The notes beneath the pieces are model-generated. The model worked only from the letters and a program-made list of their open reading frames with translations, did not search any database and was not told where the DNA came from. Below, in pieces: positions 15,855 through 23,998 of a stretch of DNA of 28,812 nt. The stretch is from Betaproteobacteria bacterium (GTDB lineage Bacteria > Pseudomonadota > Gammaproteobacteria > Burkholderiales > Casimicrobiaceae): assembly GCA_016717855.1 (NCBI GenBank), contig JADKEV010000079.1, positions 1 to 28,812 on the forward strand. The letters are read 5' to 3'. Position 1 is the first letter of the stretch; each line of letters begins with the position of its first letter. The translations under genes and the position numbers were made by a program.

Positions 15855-17512
15855 GCAGCGTCCGTGCCGCATGGCAGGAACGCTCGCTGCCCGAGTATGA
15901 CGAGCTGCAGTACGACTGCCTGCCGTTTGCGCAAACGCATCCGGCGCGGCTCGCCACGCTGGCGCTGCTGTTCGGTCTGAAACCCCCGGCGGTCGAAACC
16001 TGCCGGGTCCTTGAACTCGGCTGCGGGAACGGCAACAACCTGATCCCGATGGCAGGAGCGCTGCCGGGCGCGCGATTCGTGGGTATCGATCTGTCGGCCA
16101 GGCAAGTCGAAAACGGTCAGGCGCTGATCGAGGCGGCGGGCCTGACCAACATCGAGCTCCGCCACGCAGACATCGCCTCGAGCGACGCGCAAGATGGCGC
16201 GTTCGACTACATCGTCGCCCACGGCGTCTACTCGTGGGTCCCGCCGAAGGTCCGCGACCGGGTGCTGGAGATCTGCCGGGCGAATCTCGCGCCGAACGGT
16301 GTCGCGTATGTCAGCTACAACACGCTCCCGGGCTGGTCGTCGAACGGAATGATCCGCGACATGATGCTGTTTCAGGCGCGCGACATCGAAGACCCTGCCG
16401 CTCGGATGCGCGCGGGACGGGGGCTGCTCGATTTTCTGGCGGGAGCGATCCCCGACACCCCGTACGGCACGTTGGCCCGCGAGGAGATCGCATTCATCCA
16501 GCAGCAGCCGGATGAATACGTGGCGCACGATCACATGGGGGAATGCAACGATCCGGTGTACTTCCACCAGTTCGCGGAGCATGCCGCGCGGCATCGTCTG
16601 AAGTACCTGGCCGAGGCGGAGTTCAGCGTGATGGGGTTGGGCGGCCTGCCGCCGCAGACGATTGCCGCGATGCGCAAGCTCGCCCCGGACATCGTGGCGT
16701 TCGAGCAGCTCACCGACGTCCTGCGGCACCGGTCGTTCCGGCAGACGCTGCTCGTGCACGACAACGTGCCGATAGATCGCCGCCTCGGCGCACATTCGAT
16801 CGCACCGCTTGCGATCGCCTCGCCGGTTGCCGTTGCGCCGCGAAGTCCGTCAAGCCTGCCCGATGCTCCAGTCGTCTTCGTCGCGCGCAACGGCAAACGG
16901 TTCGGCATTGGCAATGCGCTGACCCGCGCCGCGCTGCTGCACCTGATCGACCGCTGGCCGGAGAGCGTGCGGTTCGCGGAGCTGTACGAAACGGCGCGCC
17001 GCGCACTGCCTCCCGTTCCCGGCCTTGCGGGCATGCGCGGAGATAGCGGACCGGAAGCGCTCGGCGTCGAGTTGCTGCAGCTCTACGCCGCGGGAATCGC
17101 GGAGTTGCGTGCGTGGGATCCGGAGCCATCGGCGACCATCTCCGAGCAGCCGATGACGAGCCGCCTCGCGCGGTTGCAGGCGCAGCGCGGCAGCGAGCTG
17201 ACGACACTGTTGCACCAGCCACTGCGGCTCGATCCCTTCGAGCGCGCACTCGTCCCTTTGCTCGACGGCAAGCGGAATCTGGCCACGCTCGCCGAGGCAC
17301 TGGCGGCGAATGGGGTTGGTGCGGCAAGGCACGGCGACCATCGTTCGCCGGTCCGCAGCGACGCCTCCGCCGCGCTGCGCAATGCGCTATTGCGGTTGGC
17401 GAAGGCGGGCGCTCTGCTGAAGAACCGCCTGCCCGAAACAGTGGCGCGAATCACAACCGCGGCGAGCGCGGCCTTCGCCCCCCTCGTCGCACTGGAGTTC
17501 GACCACGCCTGA
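15851..17512 (+). CDS. Methyltransferase with regulatory domain, protein-lysine-methyltransferase-like
   Basis: The 553-aa protein has a class I SAM-binding domain with motif I VLELGCGNGNNLIPMAGA (53-70), motif II FVGIDLS (76-82), a motif III-like RHADIAS (104-110) and FDYIVAHGVYSWVP (118-131). The rest carries the middle and C-terminal regions seen in bacterial methyltransferases with a methyltransferase-regulatory domain, a family that includes the rickettsial outer-membrane-protein lysine methyltransferases. A second half (about 315-553) ends in helical segments of the PKMT C-terminal type. It is probably cytosolic and modifies a protein; the substrate is unknown. It starts at 15851, overlapping a 28-codon ORF. 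Confidence 0.85.
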   Translation: MSSVRAAWQERSLPEYDELQYDCLPFAQTHPARLATLALLFGLKPPAVETCRVLELGCGNGNNLIPMAGALPGARFVGIDLSARQVENGQALIEAAGLTNIELRHADIASSDAQDGAFDYIVAHGVYSWVPPKVRDRVLEICRANLAPNGVAYVSYNTLPGWSSNGMIRDMMLFQARDIEDPAARMRAGRGLLDFLAGAIPDTPYGTLAREEIAFIQQQPDEYVAHDHMGECNDPVYFHQFAEHAARHRLKYLAEAEFSVMGLGGLPPQTIAAMRKLAPDIVAFEQLTDVLRHRSFRQTLLVHDNVPIDRRLGAHSIAPLAIASPVAVAPRSPSSLPDAPVVFVARNGKRFGIGNALTRAALLHLIDRWPESVRFAELYETARRALPPVPGLAGMRGDSGPEALGVELLQLYAAGIAELRAWDPEPSATISEQPMTSRLARLQAQRGSELTTLLHQPLRLDPFERALVPLLDGKRNLATLAEALAANGVGAARHGDHRSPVRSDASAALRNALLRLAKAGALLKNRLPETVARITTAASAAFAPLVALEFDHA

Positions 17513-17666
17513 AGCGGCCGGGCGTTCAGGCGCGCCGCCACCGGATCTTGCGCGATCTCCCCCGCGGGAATGGAGAGACTTGCAATCCGCCCGCTGCCTT
17601 ACTAAGCTTACCCACTCGATTCATTGCGGGGACAGCTGAGCCGGGTTTGAATCAGCCGACAGGGAC

Positions 17667-18605
17667 ATGCACACTCCGGAATCGCCGATCGCAGCCGGCA
17701 CTACCCGCGTCATCGACGGCCAGACCCGCGTGTACTACGAGGGCTACTGGATCAAGACCTATGTCGTGCCCGGCGATACGCTGCAGGCGAAGAAGCGGCT
17801 GATCGAGGCGCTGACGCGGCGGCTGTTCAATCACACCGAACACGGCCTCAACATTCCCGGCACGCGGCTCGACGAAGCCAGGCATGCCTACGAGAACGAA
17901 ACCGATCCGGGCAAGAAGCGGGTCAAAGGTGCCATGTACGCCGGCACCCTGTTCAACCGCGCCACCGACATCTTCACCCATCTGGTGGACTTGCAGGCCG
18001 CCGGCGTCGAAATCAGGTCCAGCAACGACCTGATGCGCGAATGCGGCCGCTGCCTGCAGGAGGCCCTGGGCCTGTGCCGCCTGGTGCTGCACCGGAGCGG
18101 CGAGGAAGGCATCGACGAAATGTGGGGTGAGCCCTTCCGCGCATTCTCGATTCCGCTGGAAGACTTCTACGACAGCCGCTACCTGAAAATGGCCCAGGCC
18201 ATGCGCGATGTCGATCGCATTGCCGAAGTCATGGTTGCCACCCTGACCCCGCTGCCCATGTTCGCCGGCATCGAGCCGGTCATTCGCGAATGCGCCGCGG
18301 CCGCGCTATCCAAGATCGAAACCCTGCGCACCGATCCTGACATCTTCGACGTATGGGCCAATCTCGTCACCGCCGGGGAGCGGCTGGCCAACTTCCACCC
18401 CGTCCTGGCCGATGAAGACAGCGAACTGGAACGGCGGCGGGCATCGTTCGGCGTCCAGATCATCTGCAACGGCCGCGATCTGATCTTCCACATCACCCGC
18501 GCGCGCGTCTCGATGCCCAAGAGCACGCAGGAGTTCGTTGCACGTTGCGCGCATTACGCCGCCACGGGCACGGTGGCGATGATGCCGGTGCCGTTGCCGG
18601 GCTGA
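17667..18605 (+). CDS. Orphan hypothetical protein, 312 aa
   Basis: I do not recognise a family. The frame is long, its codon use is like that of neighbouring genes, and the protein looks foldable: a short beta-rich N-terminus (VIDGQTRVYYEGYWIKTYVV, about 15-34), then mostly amphipathic helices, with conserved-looking YAGTLFNRATDIFTHLVDLQ and a Cys/His pair in ECGRCLQEALGLCRLVLHR. No signal peptide or membrane segment is apparent. The start at 17667 has AGGGA only one base before the ATG, too close for an ideal site. A 154-base gap separates it from the methyltransferase gene, and a weak promoter-like TTGCAA...TAAGCT lies in it. It converges with prc 22 bases away. Confidence 0.75.
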   Translation: MHTPESPIAAGTTRVIDGQTRVYYEGYWIKTYVVPGDTLQAKKRLIEALTRRLFNHTEHGLNIPGTRLDEARHAYENETDPGKKRVKGAMYAGTLFNRATDIFTHLVDLQAAGVEIRSSNDLMRECGRCLQEALGLCRLVLHRSGEEGIDEMWGEPFRAFSIPLEDFYDSRYLKMAQAMRDVDRIAEVMVATLTPLPMFAGIEPVIRECAAAALSKIETLRTDPDIFDVWANLVTAGERLANFHPVLADEDSELERRRASFGVQIICNGRDLIFHITRARVSMPKSTQEFVARCAHYAATGTVAMMPVPLPG

Positions 18606-18627
18606 GACGCGTACCGGTTTTCGTACC

Positions 18628-20808
18628 CTAATCCCGCTGCAGCGTGGGCGCCGGCAGCACGCGGGCCACGAGCCGGGCATCCCCTTTGCGTAGCCCAACC
18701 TCGTCACCGAGGATGCGGACGGCTTCGGTCAACAAGACATCCTTTGCGTCTTTGCGGGCCTTTTCCGCCGCCAGCAAACTGGCGAGATTGCGTTCGCCGG
18801 CCTGCAGGCCATCGTCCCTTGTCGCACTCTCCGGGCCAGGCGCCGGTACCCTGCCGGCCCCGTCCACCTTGACGCCGTTGCCGCCGCCCTTGGCCGATTC
18901 GCGGGACTTGAGCCGGGCTTCCCTCGCGTCCTGTTCCGCGCGCCGCGCGGCTTCATTGAGCGTGACCTGGTTCTTCTTCCGCTGGACCCTGATTTCGGCG
19001 ATATCTTCCTGCAGGTATTGGTAGTCCTTGTCGTTCTTGACGCGGGCTTCGTGCAACGGCAGGAGCATGGGCAACAGGACCCGCAAGTCGCCCACCGGCG
19101 CATAGTCCGCCGGCTTGACCTGTGTCGCCGGCAGCGGATTGTCGAAACTCGCTTCGCCAAACGGCTCCCCGTCAGCAACCGCGGGCATCAGGATGTCCGG
19201 CGTCACGCCGCGCAACTGCGTCGTGCCGCCGTTGATGCGGAAGAACTGGGCGACGGTCAACTTCAAGTCGCCGAATTGCGGCTGGCCGCTCCTGGCGAAC
19301 CGGTCGAGACTGATCAGCGACTGCACAGTGCCCTTGCCGAAACTCCGTTCGCCGAAGACCAGGCCGCGCCCATAATCCTGGATCGCGGCCGCGAAGATCT
19401 CCGACGCCGATGCCGAGTTCCGGTTGATCAGCACGCCGAGCGGGCCGTCCCAGGCGACGCCGGCCTGGGTGTCGCTCTCCACGACGATCTCGCCGCGGGC
19501 GTTGCGCTGTTGCACCACCGGCCCCTTGTCGATGAACAAGCCGGTCAGCTCGATCGCTTCGGACAGCGAGCCGCCGCCGTTGTTGCGCAGGTCGATCAGG
19601 ACGCTGTCGACCTTTTCCCTGGTCATCTGGTCAAGGAGGCGGGCGACGTCGCGCGCCGCGCTCCGGTAATCCTTGACGCCGCGCTGCCGGGCAGTCAGGT
19701 CGGCATAGAAGGATGGCAGGGAAATCACGCCGACCCGGTGCGCGCCTGCCCCGTCCATGACCGGGTGGATCGTGGCTTTGGCGGCCTGCTCCGCCAGGTT
19801 GATGGTCTTGCGGACGAGCGATAGCAGCTTATGCTTGCCGTCGGGCCCGGCGCCGGCCGGGAGCACGTCGAGCACGACGACCGTGTCCTCCTTGCCGCGA
19901 ATCAGCGCCACCGTGTCGTCCAGCCGCCAGCCCATCACGTCGGTCATGACCCCGTCGCCCTGCGCGACGCCGACGATGCGGTCCCCCACCTGCAGCTGGC
20001 CCGACAGGCTTGCCGGTCCCCCCGGTATGAGCTCCCGTATCGTCGTGTATTCGTTCAACTCCGTCAGCGAGGCACCGATCCCGACCAGGGACAGCCGCAT
20101 CTGTATGCCGAAGTCCGCCGCGGCGCGCGGTCCCAGGTAGTTGGTGTGCGGCTCGATGGCCGTGGTGTAGGCGTTCATGAAGGTCTGGAAGACGTCGGCG
20201 CTCTTCACCTGGCTCAGGCGCTTGAGGAAATTGTCGTAGCGCTTGTCCAGCACATCGACGATGCTCTTGTCGTCCTTGCCGGCGAGCTTGAGCCGCAGCC
20301 AGTCGTTCTTCACCCGCTTGCGCCACTGCTCGCGCACTTCGGCTTCCGTCTTCAGCCACGCTTCCTTGTCCCGCGCGACCTGGAAGCTCTCGTCCTGCCG
20401 GAAGTCGAATCCTGTCGCGAGGAGGGCGCGGGCGTGCATAAATCGCTCGCCGGCGCGCTGTCTGTACAGCTGGTAGATGGCGTACGGAGCGGCCAGGTCT
20501 CCGGTCAGGATCGCTTCGCCGAGCCTGTTCCGCTCGCCGGCAAGACGGTCGATGTCGGCCTGGACGAAGAAGAGCTTCTCGGGATCGAGCGCCTTCAGGT
20601 AGCGCTCGAAGATGGTCGCCGACAATGCGTCGTCGAGCGGAGTCTTCTTGTAGTGGAAGCGGGAGAGCAATTCGGACGCCAGATATGCCGCCTGCGCCTC
20701 ATGCCGCTCTGGCTTGAGTTCCGCCGCATCCTGCGCCACGGCGGCCATCGCCGCACCCTGCGCCGCTGTCACCAGGGCAAAGACTATCCACAGCAGTTTC
20801 TGTTTCAT
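18628..20808 (-). CDS. prc: Tail-specific (C-terminal processing) protease, S41 family
   Basis: The 726-aa protein starts at ATG 20808, with GGAG eight bases upstream. A signal peptide covers about 1-23. In order it has the N-terminal Prc domain (about 35-220), PDZ (about 230-315), the S41 protease domain (about 355-545) and a charged C-terminal region. The catalytic dyad is S467 (NSASASEIFAAAIQDYG) with K492 (FGKGTVQSL), 25 residues apart as in E. coli Prc. It cleaves periplasmic proteins from exposed non-polar C-termini and influences cell-wall hydrolases and lipoproteins. E. coli Prc is 682 aa; the excess is in the low-complexity C-terminus. It is the third minus-strand gene after FKBP and yyaL, 188 bases downstream. 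Confidence 0.95.
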   Translation of the reverse strand: MKQKLLWIVFALVTAAQGAAMAAVAQDAAELKPERHEAQAAYLASELLSRFHYKKTPLDDALSATIFERYLKALDPEKLFFVQADIDRLAGERNRLGEAILTGDLAAPYAIYQLYRQRAGERFMHARALLATGFDFRQDESFQVARDKEAWLKTEAEVREQWRKRVKNDWLRLKLAGKDDKSIVDVLDKRYDNFLKRLSQVKSADVFQTFMNAYTTAIEPHTNYLGPRAAADFGIQMRLSLVGIGASLTELNEYTTIRELIPGGPASLSGQLQVGDRIVGVAQGDGVMTDVMGWRLDDTVALIRGKEDTVVVLDVLPAGAGPDGKHKLLSLVRKTINLAEQAAKATIHPVMDGAGAHRVGVISLPSFYADLTARQRGVKDYRSAARDVARLLDQMTREKVDSVLIDLRNNGGGSLSEAIELTGLFIDKGPVVQQRNARGEIVVESDTQAGVAWDGPLGVLINRNSASASEIFAAAIQDYGRGLVFGERSFGKGTVQSLISLDRFARSGQPQFGDLKLTVAQFFRINGGTTQLRGVTPDILMPAVADGEPFGEASFDNPLPATQVKPADYAPVGDLRVLLPMLLPLHEARVKNDKDYQYLQEDIAEIRVQRKKNQVTLNEAARRAEQDAREARLKSRESAKGGGNGVKVDGAGRVPAPGPESATRDDGLQAGERNLASLLAAEKARKDAKDVLLTEAVRILGDEVGLRKGDARLVARVLPAPTLQRD

Positions 20809-20996
20809 TGGTGCTCCATTTCCGGGCGCCGGGGACGCGCAGCGGATAGTGTACAAAATGCGGCCGCGGTCGTCGCGTCGAGCCTGGTTCGACCGGCGTG
20901 GCGGAAATTCGTTGCGTCGGGGCGACGAATAGTGACCCCAGCCTTCGTAGGATGGGGGGGCAGGGGTCCGGACGCGCTCCACCCGTACTACGAAGC
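20809..20996. other. Intergenic region with REP-like palindrome between yyaL and prc
   Basis: An imperfect inverted repeat has arms 20941-20956 (GCCTTCGTAGGATGGG) and 20982-20996 (CCCGTACTACGAAGC). The 25-base loop holds the palindrome GTCCGGAC. The element is bracketed by direct copies of TGACCCC at 20933-20939 and 21003-21009. The right arm starts immediately beyond the yyaL stop codon. TTCGTAGGATGGG-type arms and CTCTGACCCC are familiar from dispersed REP-like repeats in proteobacteria, as far as I recall. The prc promoter should also lie in this gap; only a weak TACACT is seen. Confidence 0.5.
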
Positions 20997-23093
20997 TCAC
21001 TCTGACCCCGATAAGGTTGCGAGCATGGTGGCGATGTCGGAGATGGGCGGCAGGCATTGCCGGCCACGGCACACCCAGGCCTGTGGCGCGGCGCCGGCGG
21101 GCTTGGCCACCGCCTCGGGCAGCCCGCGGGTATCGTCGGGCAGCTGCAGGACCAGAACCTCAGGCAGGTAGCGGGCGGCCAGCGCGGCGCGCCATGGGAG
21201 GAGCGCAGGCGCAGGGCCGGTCAGGATCGCCACCGCCGGAGGCGCCATGGCCTCGGTCATCGCGCACACCAGCGTCCCGAAACCCGACGGGGACCGTTCG
21301 ATGTCGGCGCTGAACAGCGCCATTACGCGCTGCGCGGCGTCCAGGTAGCGCTGTTCGCCGGTCAGATGCCCCAGCCGCTGCAGGTGCAGCGCGGCCATGC
21401 CGTTGCCCGACGCCGTGGCGCCGTCGTGGCCCGACTTCGGGCGCAGCACCAGCGCCTCGTGGTCGTGGCTGGTGAAAAAGAACCCGCCCTCGCGCAGGTC
21501 CTCGAACTGCGCGAGCAGCAGGTCCGCCAGCGCGCAGGCCCACTGGACGTCGGCCGGGCGGAGCACGCCGCCCTGCATCAACTCGAGCAGCGCGCCGAGC
21601 AGGAAGGCGTGATCGTCGAGGTAGGCGTTCAAGTGCGAGCGGCCGTCCTTGTGCGTGGCCAGCAGGCGCCCGTCGCGCCACAGCGCCGCGCGCACGAAGT
21701 CCGCGGCGCGGCGCGCGGATGCGGCCCAAAGCGGTTCGCCAAACACCCGCGCGGCGAACGCCATCCCGTCGATGGCCAGCGCATTCCAGCTGGTCAGGAT
21801 CTTGTCGTCGCGGCCCGGGCGCACGCGCTGCTCGCGCAGTTCCAGCAGGCGCGCCCGCGCACGGTCGATGGCCGTCGCGCAATCCGCCTCGGGGATCCCC
21901 AGCCGCGCGGCCACTTCGGCCAGCGGCAGGGTGACGTGCAGATGCCAGGCGTGGCGCTCGAAGTTGGGCGGCCCATCCAACCCATAGCGCGCGGCCAGTG
22001 CAGCGTATTCGGCGGGAGGAAGTTGCTGCCGCACCTCGTCGCGCTGCCACACATAGAAGCGGCCCTCCTCCCCTTCCGAGTCGGCATCGATGCTCGAGTA
22101 GTAGCCGCCATCATCCGCCTGCATCTCGCGCATCAGCCACGCCGCCGTCATCGCGCAGACTTCCCGGAACAGCGGCTCGCCGGTGAGCTGCCACGCCTCG
22201 GCATACAGGCGCAGCAGCGGCCCGTTGTCGTACAGCATCTTCTCGAAGTGCGGAATCATCCACCGGGCATCGGTGCTGTAGCGGCAGAAGCCGCCGCCCA
22301 GGTGATCGAACAGGCCGCCTTCGGCCATCCGGCGCAAGGTCAGCAGCACAGCGTCGCGCGCGGCGTCATCGCCCGCGGCGACGGCATGCCGCAACAGCGC
22401 GTCGAGGTTCGCCGGATGCGGGAACTTGGGCGCGCCCCCGAAGCCGCCGTCGACCTCGTCGAACGCCTGCATCAATGCCTGGCGCAGGCCGGGAGCGGCT
22501 TGCGCGGCGATCCGCTCGAAGTCGTTGCCGCGCGGGCCGGAACCGGCGCCGCCCCCACCATCGATGCCCTCAGCACCGGTGCGCCTGGGCAGCGTCGCGG
22601 CCAGCGCGCGCACCAGTTCGTCGCCCTGCGCCGCGACCTGCTCGCGCTGGCCGGCCCAGACCTCGGCCACGCGCTCGAGCAGATCGTCGAAGCCGGGCCG
22701 GCCGTATTTCGCGTGCTTGGGAAAGTAGGTCCCGCCGAAGAACGGCTTGCCCTCCGGGGTCAGGAACATCGTCAGCGGCCAGCCGCCCGGTCCGCGCGCG
22801 ATCAGTTGATGCGCGGTCTGGTAGATCTGGTCGATGTCGGGCCGCTCTTCCCGATCGACCTTGATGTTGACGAAGTGCCGGTTCATCAGCGCCGCAGTCG
22901 CCTCGTCCTCGAAGCACTCGTGGGCCATCACGTGGCACCAATGGCACGCCGAATAGCCGACCGAGAGGAGGATCGGGCGGCTGTCCGCGCGCGCCGCGGC
23001 GAGCGCCTCGTCGCCCCACGGATACCAGTCCACCGGGTTGCCGGCGTGCTGTTGCAGGTAGGGGCTGGTTTCGTTGGCGAGGCGGTTGGGCAT
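20997..23093 (-). CDS. YyaL-type thioredoxin-domain protein (DUF255)
   Basis: The 698-aa protein begins with the DUF255 thioredoxin-like domain: NETSPYLQQHAGNPVDWYPW, then YSACHWCHVM with the C50-H-W-C53 pair, and VDREERPDID. The remainder (about 180-690) is an (alpha/alpha)6-barrel-like region related to N-acylglucosamine 2-epimerase folds, including GGFGGAPKFPHP and DDGGYYSSIDADSEGEEGRFY. No signal peptide is visible, so it is cytosolic. Members are widespread (YyaL, spermatogenesis-associated protein 20) but the reaction is not established. It starts 18 bases after the FKBP stop and is likely co-transcribed with it. A run of high-GC codons also leaves long spurious frames on the opposite strand. 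Confidence 0.92.
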   Translation of the reverse strand: MPNRLANETSPYLQQHAGNPVDWYPWGDEALAAARADSRPILLSVGYSACHWCHVMAHECFEDEATAALMNRHFVNIKVDREERPDIDQIYQTAHQLIARGPGGWPLTMFLTPEGKPFFGGTYFPKHAKYGRPGFDDLLERVAEVWAGQREQVAAQGDELVRALAATLPRRTGAEGIDGGGGAGSGPRGNDFERIAAQAAPGLRQALMQAFDEVDGGFGGAPKFPHPANLDALLRHAVAAGDDAARDAVLLTLRRMAEGGLFDHLGGGFCRYSTDARWMIPHFEKMLYDNGPLLRLYAEAWQLTGEPLFREVCAMTAAWLMREMQADDGGYYSSIDADSEGEEGRFYVWQRDEVRQQLPPAEYAALAARYGLDGPPNFERHAWHLHVTLPLAEVAARLGIPEADCATAIDRARARLLELREQRVRPGRDDKILTSWNALAIDGMAFAARVFGEPLWAASARRAADFVRAALWRDGRLLATHKDGRSHLNAYLDDHAFLLGALLELMQGGVLRPADVQWACALADLLLAQFEDLREGGFFFTSHDHEALVLRPKSGHDGATASGNGMAALHLQRLGHLTGEQRYLDAAQRVMALFSADIERSPSGFGTLVCAMTEAMAPPAVAILTGPAPALLPWRAALAARYLPEVLVLQLPDDTRGLPEAVAKPAGAAPQAWVCRGRQCLPPISDIATMLATLSGSE

Positions 23094-23111
23094 GGGCGCC
23101 CGGTCACTCCG

Positions 23112-23778
23112 CTACTTGACGATTTCGAGCAGCTCGACTTCGAAGATCAGCGTCGCGCCGGGCTTGATCTTGGGCGGCGAGCCGCGGTCCCCGTAGGCGA
23201 TGTCGGCGGGGCAGAACAGGCGGGACTTGCCGCCCACCTTGATCTCCTGCACGCCCTCGGTCCAGCACTTGATCACGCCGGTCAGCGGGAACGATGCCGG
23301 CTGGCCGCGCTGGACGGAACTGTCGAACACTGCGCCATCGAGCAGGGTCCCGTGATAGTGGACTTTTACCGTGTCGGATGACTTGGGGGCGGGGCCGCTG
23401 CCCGCCTTCATCGGGATGACGATGGCGCCCGACGCGGTCTTTTTGGCGCCGGGCTCCGCGGCCGCCTTGGCCAGGGCCGCGGCCCCGACCTTCTTCTCCT
23501 TCTCGGCCGCGACCGCGGTGCGGGACTGCGCGAATTGCTGGATCTTCGGTCCGTAGGTCGTCATGTCGACCTTGAGCGGACGCTGCAGCGCGCCATCGGA
23601 AATGCCGGACTTCACGACTTCAAGCTCGGCTTCGCTTAGCGCCAGGCCGATCATGGACTGGCTGATCGCGACGCCGACGGCGTACAGGGTTTTCTGCTCG
23701 TCGGTGGCGGGGTCGGCGGCGCGCGCCGGTCCAACCGATGCAGAATGCTGCTGCCAGAAAGAATGCGGTGATTTTCAA
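23112..23778 (-). CDS. FKBP-type peptidyl-prolyl isomerase with a frame break in the signal peptide
   Basis: The intact frame from ATG 23654 gives 180 aa: a helical dimerisation-like N-terminus followed by the FKBP domain (VKVHYHGTLLDGAVFDSS, IKCWTEGVQEIKVGGKSRLF, IAYGDRGSPPKIKPGATLIF). The true N-terminus lies upstream in a second frame: a TTG start at 23778 with AAGAGG six bases before it opens KITAFFLAAAFCIGWTGAR, a clear signal peptide. The two frames join at about 23718, where one base is extra (or two are missing) in a GC-alternating run, just where AxA|ADP cleavage would fall. The complete product would be about 222 aa, periplasmic, and assist folding. Sequence error is the simplest explanation. 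Confidence 0.85.
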
Positions 23779-23998
23779 GATGAACCTCTTCGGCGAAAAC
23801 CGCGATAGTACCCGACCCGGCGAAATCGCCCGCGGCGCCCTGCCCCGGTTTGACTTGCGTCATTGACTGAGCCCTGGCGGTCGGGGATACTCGACCACCG
23901 CTGTGGACTTCCCGGCCCTATCCGCGCCTCCGGCAATGACTGGTTGCCCGGTGGCCGCCGCCGACGCGGATCAACCAACCCGTATGGAGAAAAACCAA
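23779..23998 (+). promoter_or_regulatory. Divergent region with a good promoter for icd
   Basis: TTGACT (23863-23868), a 17-base spacer, then GATACT (23886-23891) give a good sigma-70 match on the plus strand, about 108 bases before the isocitrate dehydrogenase start. On the other strand TACTAT could be a -10 for FKBP, but no -35 was found. Confidence 0.55.

Noticed and set aside
18606..18627. Terminator between the orphan gene and prc
   Set aside because: The repeated CGTACC copies are direct, not inverted, so no hairpin forms.
21057..23381. Long plus-strand open frame opposite yyaL and FKBP
   Set aside because: The same antisense effect; no ribosome site, no recognisable motif, and it runs across the boundary of two real genes.
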